A stretch of 64,000 nt of DNA from Uliginosibacterium gangwonense (GCA_005239635.1 SBBQ01000021.1:16792-80791); one strand, 5' to 3'. Shown: positions 26,409 through 37,643, counted from the first letter of the stretch. Numbers and translations: made by a program. The notes: a model not told the origin generated them from the letters alone.

Positions 26409-29225
26409 TCAGGCCTTCAGGCCTAGCGCGGCCTCAATGACCGCTTTTTGTTGTGCAATGTGTTTGGCGTAGTAACCCACCGCCGGCGAAGCAGATGCAG
26501 GACGCCCCACCACCTCGAGCTTTTGCTTAGCTGTGAGTGGCTCAATGAGGTGATGACGCATGGCGTACCACGCACCCTGATTAAGCGGCTCTTCCTGTGT
26601 CCAAATAACTTCTTTCAACGCCGGGAATTGGGCCAGCTCTTTTGCATACACTTCGTAAGGGAACGGGTATAGCTGTTCTATACGAATAATCGCCGTGTCA
26701 GTTACACCTTGTTCTAAACGAGTCGCGTGCAGTTCATAGAACAACTTGCCGGAACACAACACAACACGTTTAATCTTCTTCGGATCTGCTACATGCGTAT
26801 CCGAAATAATGGTCTGGAAAGTACCGCTCGAAAGTTCGTCAAGCGATGACACCGCATCTTTATGACGCAGCAGTGACTTCGGTGACATGACCACCAACGG
26901 CTTGCGCACGTTGCGAACCATTTGGCGACGTAATAAGTGATAAATTTGTGCGGGCGTAGACGGCACACACACCTGCCAGTTTTGGTAAGCACACAGCTGC
27001 AAATAACGTTCAAGTCGAGCTGAAGAATGCTCTGGGCCTTGGCCTTCATAACCATGCGGTAATAGCAGCACCAAGCCCGACAGGCGGCCCCACTTAGCCT
27101 CACCCGAACTAATAAACTGATCGATAACGACTTGCGCGCCATTGGCAAAATCGCCGAACTGACCTTCCCACACCACCAGTTCATTCGGCATTGCGAGTGA
27201 ATAGCCATAATCAAACGCCATCACCGCTTCTTCTGACAACACAGAGTCAATGACAGTGAAGCGCGATTGATCCGGCTGCAGATTTGCCAATGGGATGTAG
27301 TTGCCGTCATCCCACACATCACGCGCTTGATCATGCAGCACTGCATGACGATGGAAAAATGTGCCACGGCCACTGTCTTCGCCAGAGATACGAATCGCGT
27401 AGCCTTGAACGAGCAATGAGGCATAGGCCAGATTCTCTGCCATACCCCAGTCGAGTGGCAGCTTACCTTCGCCCATTGAGCGGCGGTCATCAATAATTTT
27501 TTGTACGCGCGAATGCAGCACAAAGCCTTGCGGCAAGCTGGTTAAACGCTGCGACAAACGCATGAGTTCTTGTTGTGGAACACGTGTATCGCACTCATCC
27601 ACATAGGGTTGCTTGATGTGCGGGGTCCAGTCAGTCGCAAACTTATTTTGGTAGTTTGAGAGCACCGGATTCTTCACCAGCTGCCCTTCATCGAGTGCCG
27701 CACGATAGTCCTGGATCATCTGATCCGGCTCATTGGCATCGCACACACCCATGGCTACCAACTTGTCTGCATACAACTTACGCGTGCCCGGATGCGCGGA
27801 GATTTTGCGGTACATCAGCGGCTGCGTCACCATCGGCTCATCTTGCTCGTTATGACCAAGCTTGCGGTAACACACCACATCAATCACCACATCACGCTTA
27901 AATTCCTGGCGGAATTCCATGGCGATTTGCGTCACAAATGCCACAGCTTCAGGATCATCACCGTTGACGTGGAAGATCGGCGCTTCGACCATCTTGAACA
28001 CGTCTGTACAGTAGAGTGACGAACGCAGGTCACGCGGATCTGAAGTGGTAAAGCCAATTTGATTGTTAATGATGAGATGCACCGTGCCACCCGTGCCATA
28101 ACCACGGGTTTGTGCAAAGTTCAGCATTTCTTGATTCACACCTTGGCCGGCAACCGCAGCATCACCATGAATCAATACCGGTAACACTTCTGATTTACCG
28201 TTAGGGCCACGACGCACTTGGCGCGCGTAGACCGAACCTTCCACCACCGGATTAACAATCTCGAGGTGAGAAGGATTGAAAGCCAAAGTTAAATGCATGG
28301 CGCCAGACGTGGTACGCACGTCAGACGAGAAACCCATGTGGTACTTCACATCGCCCGAACTCAGTTCAGAAGCGTGCTTGCCTTCGAACTCCGAGAACAA
28401 CATGCGCGGCTCTTTACCCAAGGTGTTCACCAACACATTGAGGCGGCCACGGTGTGCCATGCCGATCACCATTTCTTGTACACCTAAACTGCCGGCAACA
28501 TTGATCAACTCATCCATCGCCACGATGGTGGACTCACCACCTTCGAGCGAGAAACGCTTTTGACCAACGTACTTTGTATGCAGATATTTTTCGAGCGTCT
28601 CAGCCGCGGTGAGTCGCTCCAGCAAGTCTTTACGCTTGGCAGGCTCGTAACTCGGGCGTGAGCGAGACGGTTCCAACTTGCTCTGCAGCCAACGCTTCTG
28701 TGCAATGTCAGAGATGTACATGTACTCCACGCCCACTGAACTACAGTAGGTTTGTCGTACCGCATCAAGAATTTCTTGCAGCGTGCCGCGTTCGCCCGGG
28801 AAGTGAAACGAACCCGTTTGGAAGCTATCGCCTAGATCTGCTTCAGTGAATCCGTAGTAAGACGGCTCGAGTTCCGGGACTTGCGGACGCTCGTGGCGTT
28901 TTAACGGATCAAGCTGCGCCCAACGCGTACCTAAAAAACGGTAGGCGTTAATCATTTGCAGCACGGAGACTTGGCGACGATCGGTGCTGGCAGCACGAGG
29001 CGTTTGCGCCGGTGTGCGCTTTGCGTTTTCAGCAAAGCTAGTAATGATAGGCGTGTGAGCTACATCAGGGCCTTGGCGGCCAGGGAGAATTTGTAGCGCA
29101 TCGAAATAGTCACGCCAGACTGGCGTGACTGATTCAGGATTTGCCAAATAAGCTTCGTACTGTTCCTCAACGTAAGGCGCGTTGGAACCGAACAGGTACG
29201 AGGTGCCGAGTGTTTCTTTCATCAT
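26409..29225 (-). CDS. sucA: 2-Oxoglutarate dehydrogenase E1 component
   Basis: 938 residues, near the E. coli length (933). The N-terminal motif [17 protein letters not shown], the thiamine diphosphate region ([24 protein letters not shown]) and the C-terminal LYPFPYE are all typical. It decarboxylates 2-oxoglutarate and transfers succinyl to SucB. It is separated from sucB by 20 nt and from gltA by 93 nt, the latter gap carrying two hairpins. Confidence 0.98.
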   Translation of the reverse strand: MMKETLGTSYLFGSNAPYVEEQYEAYLANPESVTPVWRDYFDALQILPGRQGPDVAHTPIITSFAENAKRTPAQTPRAASTDRRQVSVLQMINAYRFLGTRWAQLDPLKRHERPQVPELEPSYYGFTEADLGDSFQTGSFHFPGERGTLQEILDAVRQTYCSSVGVEYMYISDIAQKRWLQSKLEPSRSRPSYEPAKRKDLLERLTAAETLEKYLHTKYVGQKRFSLEGGESTIVAMDELINVAGSLGVQEMVIGMAHRGRLNVLVNTLGKEPRMLFSEFEGKHASELSSGDVKYHMGFSSDVRTTSGAMHLTLAFNPSHLEIVNPVVEGSVYARQVRRGPNGKSEVLPVLIHGDAAVAGQGVNQEMLNFAQTRGYGTGGTVHLIINNQIGFTTSDPRDLRSSLYCTDVFKMVEAPIFHVNGDDPEAVAFVTQIAMEFRQEFKRDVVIDVVCYRKLGHNEQDEPMVTQPLMYRKISAHPGTRKLYADKLVAMGVCDANEPDQMIQDYRAALDEGQLVKNPVLSNYQNKFATDWTPHIKQPYVDECDTRVPQQELMRLSQRLTSLPQGFVLHSRVQKIIDDRRSMGEGKLPLDWGMAENLAYASLLVQGYAIRISGEDSGRGTFFHRHAVLHDQARDVWDDGNYIPLANLQPDQSRFTVIDSVLSEEAVMAFDYGYSLAMPNELVVWEGQFGDFANGAQVVIDQFISSGEAKWGRLSGLVLLLPHGYEGQGPEHSSARLERYLQLCAYQNWQVCVPSTPAQIYHLLRRQMVRNVRKPLVVMSPKSLLRHKDAVSSLDELSSGTFQTIISDTHVADPKKIKRVVLCSGKLFYELHATRLEQGVTDTAIIRIEQLYPFPYEVYAKELAQFPALKEVIWTQEEPLNQGAWYAMRHHLIEPLTAKQKLEVVGRPASASPAVGYYAKHIAQQKAVIEAALGLKA

Positions 29226-29251
29226 GGCCTGCTATCCGTCCTTCACAAACG

Positions 29252-29300
29252 CAGGCTGGCACCATGCGCAGCCTGACGGGCCGATCGTCCCGAACGGCCC
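29252..29300. other. Two stem-loops between gltA and sucA
   Basis: CAGGCTG (29252-29258) pairs with CAGCCTG (29269-29275), and GGGCCG (29278-29283) with CGGCCC (29295-29300). No U-run follows either one. Placed between gltA and sucA on the transcribed strand, they may set relative mRNA levels within the TCA operon. Confidence 0.45.
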
Positions 29301-29318
29301 ACCACATACGCAGCATGA

Positions 29319-30611
29319 TTAACGCTTGGCCATCGGTGCAACATCGCGGTGCGTTGCACCGGTGTACAACTGGCGCGGACGACCAATCTTTTGTTCTGGG
29401 TCGCCAATCATTTCATGCCACTGAGCAATCCAACCGATCGTGCGGGCGAGTGCAAAAATGCCGGTAAACATCTGGGTCGGAATACCCAGCGCCTTTTGCA
29501 CGATGCCCGAATAGAAGTCCACGTTCGGGTACAGCTTCTTCTCAACAAAGTACTCGTCTTCCAGCGCGATGCGCTCGAGTTCCATTGCCAATTTAAACAA
29601 GCGATCATTTTGCAGACCCAACTCTTGCAGAACCTCATAGCAGGTTTCACGCATGAGCTTGGCGCGCGGATCGTAATTCTTATAAACGCGGTGACCAAAG
29701 CCCATCAGCTTAAAGCTGTCGTTCTTATCTTTAGCGCGCTTAATGTATTCGCCGACACGTGATACATCGCCAATTTCTTCCAACATCTTTAGGCAGGCTT
29801 CATTTGCGCCACCGTGTGCCGGACCCCACAGACAGGCAATACCTGCAGCAATACAGGCAAAAGGATTAGCTCCAGAGGAACCAGACAAGCGAACCGTGGA
29901 GGTCGATGCGTTCTGCTCGTGGTCAGCGTGCAGAATCAAAATGCGATCCAGCGCACGTACCAAAACCGGGTTCGGCTTGTATTCCTCACACGGCGTGCCA
30001 AACATCATGTGCATGAAGTTGGCGGAATACGATAAATCGTTGCGCGGGTACATAAACGGCTGACCCATTGAATACTTGTAGGTCATCGCCACAATCGTCG
30101 GCATCTTGGCGATTAAGCGAATCGCGGCCACCAAACGATGCTCAGGATTATTGATGTCAAGCGAGTCGTGATAGAACGCGGACAGCGCACCCACCACGCC
30201 TACCAACACCGCCATAGGGTGAGCATCACGACGGAACCCTTGGAAGAAGCGCGTCAGTTGCTCATGAACCATGGTGTGGTTTTTAACTTTGCGATTCCAC
30301 TCAGCGTATTGGTCTTGGTTCGGCAACTCACCGTTTTTGAGTAGATAGCAAACTTCCATGAAGTCGCAATTCACCGCCAGTTGCTCAATCGGATAGCCAC
30401 GATATAAGAGCTCGCCCTTGTCGCCGTCGATATAGGTAATTGACGATTTACACGACGCAGTAGACATGAAGCCAGGGTCAAACGTGAACGCACCTGTCTT
30501 GCCGTACATGGCGCGAATATCCACCACATCCGGCCCCAGTGTGCCGCCCATCACTGGAAATTCGACTGTATTGCCATCAAGCGTAAAGCTTGCATTGCGT
30601 TGTGTTGTCAT
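29319..30611 (-). CDS. gltA: Citrate synthase
   Basis: 430 residues from the ATG at 30611 (GAGGG upstream). This is the hexameric, NADH-sensitive type II form: active-site histidines in [15 protein letters not shown] and [14 protein letters not shown], plus an aspartate in the C-terminal region ([16 protein letters not shown]). It condenses acetyl-CoA and oxaloacetate, the first TCA step, between sdhE and sucA. Confidence 0.98.
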   Translation of the reverse strand: MTTQRNASFTLDGNTVEFPVMGGTLGPDVVDIRAMYGKTGAFTFDPGFMSTASCKSSITYIDGDKGELLYRGYPIEQLAVNCDFMEVCYLLKNGELPNQDQYAEWNRKVKNHTMVHEQLTRFFQGFRRDAHPMAVLVGVVGALSAFYHDSLDINNPEHRLVAAIRLIAKMPTIVAMTYKYSMGQPFMYPRNDLSYSANFMHMMFGTPCEEYKPNPVLVRALDRILILHADHEQNASTSTVRLSGSSGANPFACIAAGIACLWGPAHGGANEACLKMLEEIGDVSRVGEYIKRAKDKNDSFKLMGFGHRVYKNYDPRAKLMRETCYEVLQELGLQNDRLFKLAMELERIALEDEYFVEKKLYPNVDFYSGIVQKALGIPTQMFTGIFALARTIGWIAQWHEMIGDPEQKIGRPRQLYTGATHRDVAPMAKR

Positions 30612-30640
30612 GTTCAAGCCCTCGACTTCTACTGTCTAAA

Positions 30641-30922
30641 CTAACGGTCAGCTGCACCAACCGGGGTGTTATCCCTGATCAAGCGCAACAGATATTCAAA
30701 TTCGGCAAAAGGACAATCCTCTTTGCCACTTACCCACGCCCAGAACTGAATGTCTTCAGCGCTTAGCAGATTGGCAAAATCATCCAACTGCGCTGGCGTT
30801 AATGCATCGAAATGCTTGTCTAGAAAACGCTGTAGCGCGATATCTAGTTCTAACAAGCCACGACGGCAGTGCCAACGCAGCCGTCCCGGATTGAGTCGAA
30901 CATCGTCCGCAACGTTACTCAT
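30641..30922 (-). CDS. sdhE: FAD assembly factor SdhE
   Basis: 93 residues with the family motif RGLLELD (RGxxE) at about residue 21, needed for covalent flavinylation of SdhA. The ATG overlaps the sdhB stop as ATGA, so it is translationally coupled to the complex it serves. Confidence 0.95.
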   Translation of the reverse strand: MSNVADDVRLNPGRLRWHCRRGLLELDIALQRFLDKHFDALTPAQLDDFANLLSAEDIQFWAWVSGKEDCPFAEFEYLLRLIRDNTPVGAADR

Positions 30923-31629
30923 ACCGCTCTACGCACCATCATGTCTTTAATGTTGCTAATGGCACGCGTTGGGTTCAAGCCCTTCGGACACACATCAACA
31001 CAATTCATGATGGTGTGACAACGGAACAACCGGTATGGGTCTTCCAGATTATCAAGACGTTCGCTCGTGGCTTGATCGCGTGTATCAGCCAAGAAACGGT
31101 ACGCCGCCAAAAGGCCCGCCGGACCGACAAACTTGTCCGGATTCCACCAGAAAGATGGGCACGATGTTGAGCAGCAGGCGCAGAGGATACACTCATACAG
31201 CCCATCTAGCTCTTCTCGCTCTTCTGGCGACTGCAATCTTTCGCGTTCAGGCGGCGGATCGTTGTTCACCAAATACGGTGTGATCGAGTGGTATTGCTTG
31301 AAGAATTGCGTCATGTCGACGATCAAATCACGCACCACTGGCAGGCCGGGTAGCGGACGCAATGTAATCGGCCACGTGAGCGAATCAATTTCGATCAAAC
31401 ATGCCAGGCCGTTTTTGCCATTGATATTCATGGCGTCAGAGCCACACACACCTTCGCGACAAGAACGACGGAAAGACAGGCTGTCATCCATCGCCTTGAT
31501 GCGCACCAAAGCATCAAGCAACTTACGGTCGGTTGGTTCGAGTTCAACCGTTAAATCCTGCATATAAGGCTTTTCATCCTTATCAGGATCGTATCGATAA
31601 ATGCTGAATCTTACTGTTCGGTTCGCCAT
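30919..31629 (-). CDS. sdhB: Succinate dehydrogenase iron-sulfur subunit
   Basis: 236 residues from the ATG at 31629 (GGGAG upstream). Cysteines for the [2Fe-2S] (CREGVCGSDAM), [4Fe-4S] (CILCACCSTSC) and [3Fe-4S] (CHTIMNCVDVCPKGLNP) centres are all present. It moves electrons from SdhA to the membrane subunits. Confidence 0.98.
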   Translation of the reverse strand: MANRTVRFSIYRYDPDKDEKPYMQDLTVELEPTDRKLLDALVRIKAMDDSLSFRRSCREGVCGSDAMNINGKNGLACLIEIDSLTWPITLRPLPGLPVVRDLIVDMTQFFKQYHSITPYLVNNDPPPERERLQSPEEREELDGLYECILCACCSTSCPSFWWNPDKFVGPAGLLAAYRFLADTRDQATSERLDNLEDPYRLFRCHTIMNCVDVCPKGLNPTRAISNIKDMMVRRAV

Positions 31630-31674
31630 GGCCACTCCCGATATTCTTTCTGGTCAATGCAACGTTCTGTCGAT

Positions 31675-33462
31675 TTAGTAAGCGCGCTTTTTGAGCGCGA
31701 TGGTTTCAACCGACAACGGCTTGAGATTGACCGGCTTGTAATCAAGACGGTTGCCCTCGCGGAACCACAACGTATGCTTGAGCCAGTTTTGATCGTCTCG
31801 GCCATTCGGACGCTCGGTCGTATCCGGGGCGTCATCACGTACGTGCGCACCACGTGACTCTGTCCGTGCATTGGCCGACACCATCGTCGCCTTCGCCACT
31901 TCAATTAGGTTGTCCAACTCCAACGCTTCCAAGCGAGCAGTGTTAAACACGCGTGACTTATCGGCAATCTCAGTTTGCGCAACCTGACCTGCAATCTCAG
32001 AAATTTGCTGCACACCCTCTTCCAGCAATTTCTTGAAACGGAACACGCCGCAATGTTTCTGCATGGCGCGTTGCATTGCCAATCGGGCTTCATGCACATT
32101 GGCACCACCGCGTTGATTGTTCAGTCGATCAACTCGAGACAGCGTGAAGTCACATGCATTAGCCGGCAGCGGACGATGTGCAGCAGGCTGTGACTTGATG
32201 AAATCAACCATCGATTCGCCGGCCGATTTGCCAAATACCAACAAGTCTAACAATGAGTTCGTACCCAAACGATTTGCACCATGCACAGAAGCACACGCGC
32301 ATTCACCTGCCGCATAAAAACCTGAAACCACTTCGGATTTTGAAGTGGCACTCGGCACCACCACTTCACCGTTGTAGTTCGTGGGAATCCCGCCCATTTG
32401 GTAGTGGCAGGTCGGCACCACAGGAATCGGTTCCTTAATCGGATCCACACCTGCAAATTGAATCGCAATTTCGCGGATACCGGGCAAACGCTTGAGAATC
32501 GTTTCTGGCGGCAAATGCGTAATATCGAGCAACACATGGTCTTTGTTGGGACCACAACCGCGCCCTTCATTAATTTCCGTCACCATCGCGCGTGACACCA
32601 CGTCGCGTGACGCAAGGTCTTTTGCATTTGGCGCATAACGCTCCATAAAGCGTTCTTTATCGCTGTTACGCAAAATACCGCCTTCACCGCGCACGCCTTC
32701 GGTAATCAGCACGCCGGCGCCTGCAACACCGGTTGGGTGGAACTGCCAGAACTCCATATCTTCAAGCGGAATACCTGCTCGGGCAGCCATCCCCACGCCA
32801 TCACCTGTATTGATAAATGCGTTTGTTGAAGAATGGAAAATTCGGCCCGCACCGCCTGTTGCAAACAACACGGCTTTGGCGTGGAACATGACTATTTCTG
32901 AGGTTTCCATTTCCATGGCGGTCACACCCACCACGGCGCCCTCTTCATCGCGCACTAAATCGAGCGCCATCCATTCCACAAAGAACTGGGTATTTACCTT
33001 GACGTTACGCTGATACATCGCATGCAGCATGGCATGACCAGTACGGTCAGCCGCAGCACAAGAACGACGCACAGGTTTCTCACCAAAGTTCGACATATGT
33101 CCGCCGAACGGGCGCTGGTAAATCTTGCCTGCATCGGTGCGGTCAAAGGGCATGCCGTAGTGCTCTAACTCCACCACGACCTCATTGGCTTTGCGACACA
33201 TAAACTCAATCGCGTCTTGGTCACCCAACCAATCGGAGCCCTTGACGGTGTCGTACATGTGCCAGTGCCAATGGTCTTCTTCAGAGTTACCCAACGAGGC
33301 CGCCACACCACCTTGTGCAGCAACGGTGTGCGAACGTGTTGGGAAAACTTTTGACAAGACCGCCGTCTTTAAACCGGCTTCGGAGAGTTGGATTGCTGCG
33401 CGCAAACCTGCGCCGCCAGCGCCTACGATTACTGCATCAAACTTGCGAACAGGCACACTCAC
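31675..33462 (-). CDS. sdhA: Succinate dehydrogenase flavoprotein subunit
   Basis: 595 residues. It has the FAD motif GAGGAGLRAAIQLSEAG, the flavin-linking histidine in SHTVAAQGG, and catalytic HANRLGTNSLLDLLVFG-type and RSCAAADRTGH segments. The start is probably the GTG at 33462, which has GGAGG 6-7 nt upstream and follows the sdhD stop directly. It oxidises succinate to fumarate. Confidence 0.98.
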   Translation of the reverse strand: MSVPVRKFDAVIVGAGGAGLRAAIQLSEAGLKTAVLSKVFPTRSHTVAAQGGVAASLGNSEEDHWHWHMYDTVKGSDWLGDQDAIEFMCRKANEVVVELEHYGMPFDRTDAGKIYQRPFGGHMSNFGEKPVRRSCAAADRTGHAMLHAMYQRNVKVNTQFFVEWMALDLVRDEEGAVVGVTAMEMETSEIVMFHAKAVLFATGGAGRIFHSSTNAFINTGDGVGMAARAGIPLEDMEFWQFHPTGVAGAGVLITEGVRGEGGILRNSDKERFMERYAPNAKDLASRDVVSRAMVTEINEGRGCGPNKDHVLLDITHLPPETILKRLPGIREIAIQFAGVDPIKEPIPVVPTCHYQMGGIPTNYNGEVVVPSATSKSEVVSGFYAAGECACASVHGANRLGTNSLLDLLVFGKSAGESMVDFIKSQPAAHRPLPANACDFTLSRVDRLNNQRGGANVHEARLAMQRAMQKHCGVFRFKKLLEEGVQQISEIAGQVAQTEIADKSRVFNTARLEALELDNLIEVAKATMVSANARTESRGAHVRDDAPDTTERPNGRDDQNWLKHTLWFREGNRLDYKPVNLKPLSVETIALKKRAY

Positions 33463-33813
33463 TTAGAGCCTCCACAGAACCTGAGCCACCCAGCCCGCGT
33501 AGCCGATTAACAGCAGTGCGGTAACAGAGTGCAACACCAGTCGAATCGCAACCGGCTTGATGTAATCCATGTAGATGTCACGAATTCCCACCCATGCGTG
33601 GTAGAACAGACTCAACGCAAATAGGAAGGTGGCGAATTTCATGAAACCACCTGAGAACAGCGCTTGCCACGTAGCTTGATTCACTTCTTTCAAGCCCAAA
33701 ACAGCAAAGGCAAAAATCAGGGTATAGATCGCCATGACCACCGCAGTAATGCGCTGGAGCAGCCAATCCATGAGGCCATAGTGGGCCCCGACAACAATGC
33801 GCGGCTTCACCAT
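33463..33813 (-). CDS. sdhD: Succinate dehydrogenase membrane anchor SdhD
   Basis: 116 residues from the ATG at 33813 (MVKPRIVVGAHYGL), which overlaps the end of sdhC by 7 nt. Three transmembrane helices are visible (about 15-38, 52-75, 88-112); LFYHAWVGIRDIYMDYI carries the conserved His and the quinone-site D/Y residues. With SdhC it binds haem b and ubiquinone. Confidence 0.93.
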   Translation of the reverse strand: MVKPRIVVGAHYGLMDWLLQRITAVVMAIYTLIFAFAVLGLKEVNQATWQALFSGGFMKFATFLFALSLFYHAWVGIRDIYMDYIKPVAIRLVLHSVTALLLIGYAGWVAQVLWRL

Positions 33814-34226
33814 ACCTTCACCCCAATCAGCAACGTCAGCAACAAACTGACCCCCAGCACGGCCCATGCCCCTGCGCGAGCTGCGGGTAGATCAAGGCCA
33901 ACATGAACATCGAGCAACAGGAAACGAATGCCTGCGCAAAAATGATGAAGATATGCCCACAGCAAACCGAGCAACAAGAGCTTGACCAGTACGCAATCCG
34001 TAAGCGCACGAACGTTGGCCATACCTTCTGCACCGGCAAGGCTATTGGCAAAAAGATAGATCAGTAAGGGCAACATCAGGAACAAGCCTGCCCCACTGAC
34101 GCGATGCAAAATTGAAACGATCCCAGGCAAAGGCAGCCGGATCTCGATCAAATTAAGAAACTTAGGTCGCTTTGTTTGTTGAACAGCCTTTTTTTGATGC
34201 TGTTTTTTTATCAATCCCTCTGGCAT
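33807..34226 (-). CDS. sdhC: Succinate dehydrogenase cytochrome b556 subunit SdhC
   Basis: 139 residues. A basic N-terminus (IKKQHQKKA) leads to RPKFLNLIEIRLPLPGIVSILHRVSG and then three transmembrane helices. The haem-ligand region is LHHFCAGIRFLLLDVH. First gene of the sdhCDAB-sdhE-gltA-suc run; it is transcribed away from gntR's 3' end, with a TCTTATA half-site in the 105-nt gap. Confidence 0.94.
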   Translation of the reverse strand: MPEGLIKKQHQKKAVQQTKRPKFLNLIEIRLPLPGIVSILHRVSGAGLFLMLPLLIYLFANSLAGAEGMANVRALTDCVLVKLLLLGLLWAYLHHFCAGIRFLLLDVHVGLDLPAARAGAWAVLGVSLLLTLLIGVKVW

Positions 34227-34310
34227 TTCAGGCTCCTAGATCTGCCGCGCACGCTGTAATCACGGCATGTGCAAGCGAACATTAACGCCACTTACTTACC
34301 AATATCTGAC

Positions 34311-34317
34311 TCTTATA
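34311..34317. promoter_or_regulatory. TCTTATA half-site upstream of sdhC
   Basis: This matches one arm of the palindrome found between gntR and mdh. It lies 85 nt before the sdhC start and 15 nt past the gntR stop. One seven-base match alone is weak; it is listed because the same string recurs at the two other TCA promoters in the window. Confidence 0.35.
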
Positions 34318-34331
34318 CCTGTGGCTTACTC

Positions 34332-35060
34332 CTATCCCAATTCATTCAAATAGACGTGTTCAGTGGTCAAATACAGGCCTCGGCGCCATTCAACAGGCTT
34401 GTCTCCATACGTATGACTGACCCGTTCGACCGACAACAGCGGCGTATTTTCCGCAACGCACAAAACCTCTGCGCTATTGCGATCTGCCGCAATCGCACGA
34501 ATTTTTTCAGTTGCGCGAATCATGCGCACCCCAAAACGCGACTCAAAAAGGCTATACAACGAGCCTTCCCACGATTGCAGCACTTCAAGATTGAGCCCGA
34601 CGAACAGTTCGCCGCGCAGATAGATTTCATCCAGCACCACCGGCTTGTCACCAAACTTGAGCAAGCGGCGCACCATCACCATAGGCTCGCCGACTTCCAT
34701 CGACAGCACACGCGACGCTTCTTGCCCCGCGCGCCCACGTACACATTCCAAGGGCACGCTAATAGAGGGCTCAACCGAACCGGTGTTAGACACCAAACGC
34801 AAGAAGCGGAAGAAGGAGCGCGGGTCATCATGAGTGGCAACAAAGGTGCCTTTACCCTGACGACGGATCAACATGTGTTCAGCTGCAAGCTCATCCACGG
34901 CCTTGCGCACCGTGCCTTGGCTCACGCCAAATCGCACAGCCAGCTCGTTTTCACTAGGAATAGCCTCACCCGGCTGCCATTCACCAGCCTGCAGCGCCTG
35001 AATGAGCAGATCTTTGATCTGCCGATAGAGCGGACTAAATGTGGGGGATTCGATAGCCAT
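34332..35060 (-). CDS. GntR-family (UTRA) regulator of TCA genes
   Basis: 242 residues: a winged helix-turn-helix (about 8-75, GEAIPSENELAVRFGVSQGT and IRRQGKGTFVA) and a UTRA ligand domain (about 95-235). It is divergent from mdh and lies downstream of nothing but upstream of sdhC, a placement common in betaproteobacteria. The 186-nt divergent gap carries a perfect 12-bp palindrome, its likely operator. The ligand is unknown. Confidence is high for family and moderate for the regulon. Confidence 0.9.
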   Translation of the reverse strand: MAIESPTFSPLYRQIKDLLIQALQAGEWQPGEAIPSENELAVRFGVSQGTVRKAVDELAAEHMLIRRQGKGTFVATHDDPRSFFRFLRLVSNTGSVEPSISVPLECVRGRAGQEASRVLSMEVGEPMVMVRRLLKFGDKPVVLDEIYLRGELFVGLNLEVLQSWEGSLYSLFESRFGVRMIRATEKIRAIAADRNSAEVLCVAENTPLLSVERVSHTYGDKPVEWRRGLYLTTEHVYLNELG

Positions 35061-35109
35061 GCGAGAATTTCAGCACAATAAACACGCGAAGTCCATCTTT
35101 CATTTTGTG

Positions 35110-35121
35110 TCTTATATAAGA
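35110..35121. promoter_or_regulatory. TCTTATATAAGA palindrome between gntR and mdh
   Basis: A perfectly self-complementary 12-mer placed 50 nt upstream of gntR and 125 nt upstream of mdh. GntR-family operators are short palindromes of this sort. A longer relative (TCTTATA-N5-TATAAGA) precedes acnB. I infer that it is the operator of the adjacent GntR protein. Confidence 0.6.
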
Positions 35122-35245
35122 TACATGTTAAGAGAATTTAAGTTACACTGCCAAAGACAGTTAGACGTAAGCTGTATGTATCACTGTGGTTATGTAATGA
35201 CTTTTCCGTATAAAGAGTGGACCCCCAGATAAAAAGGAGCCTGTC

Positions 35246-36235
35246 ATGTCCAAAAAACCGATCCGCGTTGCGGTAACCGGTGCAGCCGGCCAGATCGGAT
35301 ACGCCCTATTGTTTCGCATTGCCAGTGGCGAAATGCTGGGCAAAGATCAGCCCGTCATTCTGCAAATGCTCGAACTGCCAATGGAAAAAGCGCAGGCAGC
35401 GCTCAAAGGCGTCATGATGGAGCTGGAAGACTGCGCTTTCCCGTTACTGGCCGACATGATTGGCACGGATGATCCTCGCAAAGCTTTCCAAGACGCTGGC
35501 GCAGCGCTACTGGTTGGCGCTCGCCCACGCGGCCCCGGCATGGAACGCAAAGACCTACTGATGGAAAACGCAAAGATTTTCATTGAGCAAGGTCGCGCCA
35601 TGAACGAAACAGCTTCGCGCAACATTCGCACGTTGGTGGTGGGCAACCCCGCAAACACCAACGCATATATCGCGATGAAATCAGCGCCAGATCTGCCTTC
35701 CAAGAATTTCACCGCCATGCTGCGCCTCGACCACAATCGCGCACTATCCATGCTGGCCGGCAAAGCAGGCGCATCTGTCAATGACATCCACAACTTAACG
35801 GTGTGGGGCAACCACTCGCCCACGATGTATCCAGACTATCGCTTTGCCACCATCAAGGGCGCCGCCGCCCCGAGCGTGATTAACGACGAAGCCTGGTATC
35901 GCGACACCTTCATTAGCAAGGTTGGCAAACGTGGCGCGGCCATTATTGAAGCACGAGGCCTTTCATCTGCCGCCTCTGCCGCCAACGCCGCAATTGACCA
36001 CATGCACGATTGGTTCTTGGGTAGTAATGGCGAATGGGTCACCATGGGCATTCCCTCCGATGGCAGCTACGGCATTCCGGAAGGCGTCATGTACGGCGTA
36101 CCGGTGACATGTGCTGACGGCGAATATCACCGCGTTAAGGATTTGCCAATCGATGCATATTCGCGCACGATGATGGACAAAACACTTGCCGAATTGCAGG
36201 AAGAGCGCGACGGCGTTGCCTCATTGCTGGGCTAG
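35246..36235 (+). CDS. mdh: Malate dehydrogenase
   Basis: 329 residues of the cytosolic-type MDH found in betaproteobacteria. The NAD motif is [19 protein letters not shown], the substrate-binding arginines lie in [13 protein letters not shown] and the catalytic pair in RLDHNRA and WGNHSPT (His). AAGGAG lies 8 nt before the ATG. It converts malate to oxaloacetate. Confidence 0.98.
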   Translation: MSKKPIRVAVTGAAGQIGYALLFRIASGEMLGKDQPVILQMLELPMEKAQAALKGVMMELEDCAFPLLADMIGTDDPRKAFQDAGAALLVGARPRGPGMERKDLLMENAKIFIEQGRAMNETASRNIRTLVVGNPANTNAYIAMKSAPDLPSKNFTAMLRLDHNRALSMLAGKAGASVNDIHNLTVWGNHSPTMYPDYRFATIKGAAAPSVINDEAWYRDTFISKVGKRGAAIIEARGLSSAASAANAAIDHMHDWFLGSNGEWVTMGIPSDGSYGIPEGVMYGVPVTCADGEYHRVKDLPIDAYSRTMMDKTLAELQEERDGVASLLG

Positions 36236-36273
36236 TACGCAAAACGAAAAGGTCATTGCCTTATCCGCATAAC

Positions 36274-36320
36274 TCAGCGGGGCCACGACGTTTATCAGGC
36301 GACTGCCCCGCTGAAGTTTT
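36274..36320 (+). terminator. Rho-independent terminator-like hairpin after mdh
   Basis: A 10-bp stem TCAGCGGGGC / GCCCCGCTGA with a 21-nt loop, followed by AGTTTT. It begins 39 nt past the mdh stop. The loop is long and the T-run short, so efficiency may be modest. Confidence 0.55.
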
Positions 36321-36406
36321 GCCCACTGAGACATTCAGTATTACGCGCTTCTGCATTCATTTCACTGCACTCGGCGACGACGCAATAAGCAGCCGACACA
36401 ATTGAT

Positions 36407-37432
36407 ATGAACCCGCCTCACACTGACACTCCGCACCTACTCCCTTCGCAAGTTCTGTTCGATGGTGAAACACAGCCACCAACATTGCCTGCAATAGACC
36501 ATTACTGCGGCGCTGAAAAGCTCATGTGCAAGGCAGCAGACTTGCAGCAGAATATAGGCGAAGCCCATGGGCACGCTTTATTCGACATCACCTTTGATTG
36601 CGAAGACGGTGCGGTAGCAGGGCAAGAAGAACGACATGCGCGCCGCTGCGGCGAACTAATCGCCAGTGACATCAATCGCTATAACCGAATTGGCGCACGC
36701 ATTCACGATGTAACGCACGATCATTGGCAAAGCGATGTCGACTTGTTGTGTGCAGAAGCAGGTGATCGCTTAGCGTATTTCACGATACCTAAACCGCGCT
36801 CGGTAGATGATGTGCGCAGACAAATTGATCACATTAATGCCACCTGCACGCGACTCGGCTTGCAGCGCACACTGCCGATTCATGTGCTCATCGAAACACA
36901 TGGGGCACTACGCGAAGCACACCTCATTGCAGCGCATCCTCAAGTTGAATCGCTTGATTTTGGCTTAATGGATTTTGTTTCCGCACACCACGGCGCCATA
37001 CCTGCAAGTGCAATGCGTAGCCCGGGGCAGTTTGAACATGCACTCGTTGCGCGTGCCAAGGTTGAAATTGCAGCGGCAGCATTGGCCCATGGCGCGATTC
37101 CGACACACAACGTGTGTACCAATCTTAAAGATGCAACAGTGATTGGCAATGATGCGCAGCGCGCGCGCCAAGAATTTGGTTATCTGCGCATGTGGAGCAT
37201 TCACCCAGCTCAGATTGAACCGATCTTGCAGGCCATGCGCCCAGACTTCAATGAAGTGGAAACGGCGGCTGAGATTTTATTGGCCGCTCAAGCCGCACAC
37301 TGGGGGCCGATTCAACACCAGGGCATCCTGCACGACCGCGCATCATATCGGTACTATTGGAGCCTGCTACAACGCGCAAAATCAACCGGTTGCACCATTC
37401 CGCCACACACCATCAGCGCACTCGGTTTGTAA
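36407..37432 (+). CDS. CitE-like HpcH/HpaI-family lyase
   Basis: 341 residues of the citrate lyase beta / malyl-CoA lyase superfamily (TIM barrel). Visible are an acidic metal site FDCEDGAV (about 64-71), RIHDVTH, HVLIETHGALREA (metal-binding Glu) and LDFGLMDF. It lies after mdh, as in other betaproteobacteria, but citF/citD are absent, so it is not part of citrate lyase. A (methyl)malyl- or citramalyl-CoA lyase is possible. The substrate cannot be fixed from the sequence. Confidence 0.85.
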   Translation: MNPPHTDTPHLLPSQVLFDGETQPPTLPAIDHYCGAEKLMCKAADLQQNIGEAHGHALFDITFDCEDGAVAGQEERHARRCGELIASDINRYNRIGARIHDVTHDHWQSDVDLLCAEAGDRLAYFTIPKPRSVDDVRRQIDHINATCTRLGLQRTLPIHVLIETHGALREAHLIAAHPQVESLDFGLMDFVSAHHGAIPASAMRSPGQFEHALVARAKVEIAAAALAHGAIPTHNVCTNLKDATVIGNDAQRARQEFGYLRMWSIHPAQIEPILQAMRPDFNEVETAAEILLAAQAAHWGPIQHQGILHDRASYRYYWSLLQRAKSTGCTIPPHTISALGL

Positions 37433-37643
37433 GTCGCTAGGCGCCTCTATTGCCCTGCACGGCCCCCATACAACCTCGACCCAGCAATCCCAACAAGTTT
37501 CGGTTATTCGGCAAACACCATCTAACACACCTTTAGCCGCCCACCCGACTAAGCCTACAGTTTCAAACTTTTGGCCTATTGGCCTATTGAATTGTCTATT
37601 GCTGCCGTTAAAGTAGTTGACCAAGCAGGAATAGACTAGGCCA

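Noticed and set aside
34269..35081. A 270-codon plus-strand reading opposite the GntR regulator
   Set aside because: The GntR protein has clear helix-turn-helix and UTRA domains; the opposite reading has none.
36407..37432. Call as citrate lyase beta subunit (citE)
   Set aside because: citC, citD and citF are missing and the protein is longer than CitE; family-level naming only.
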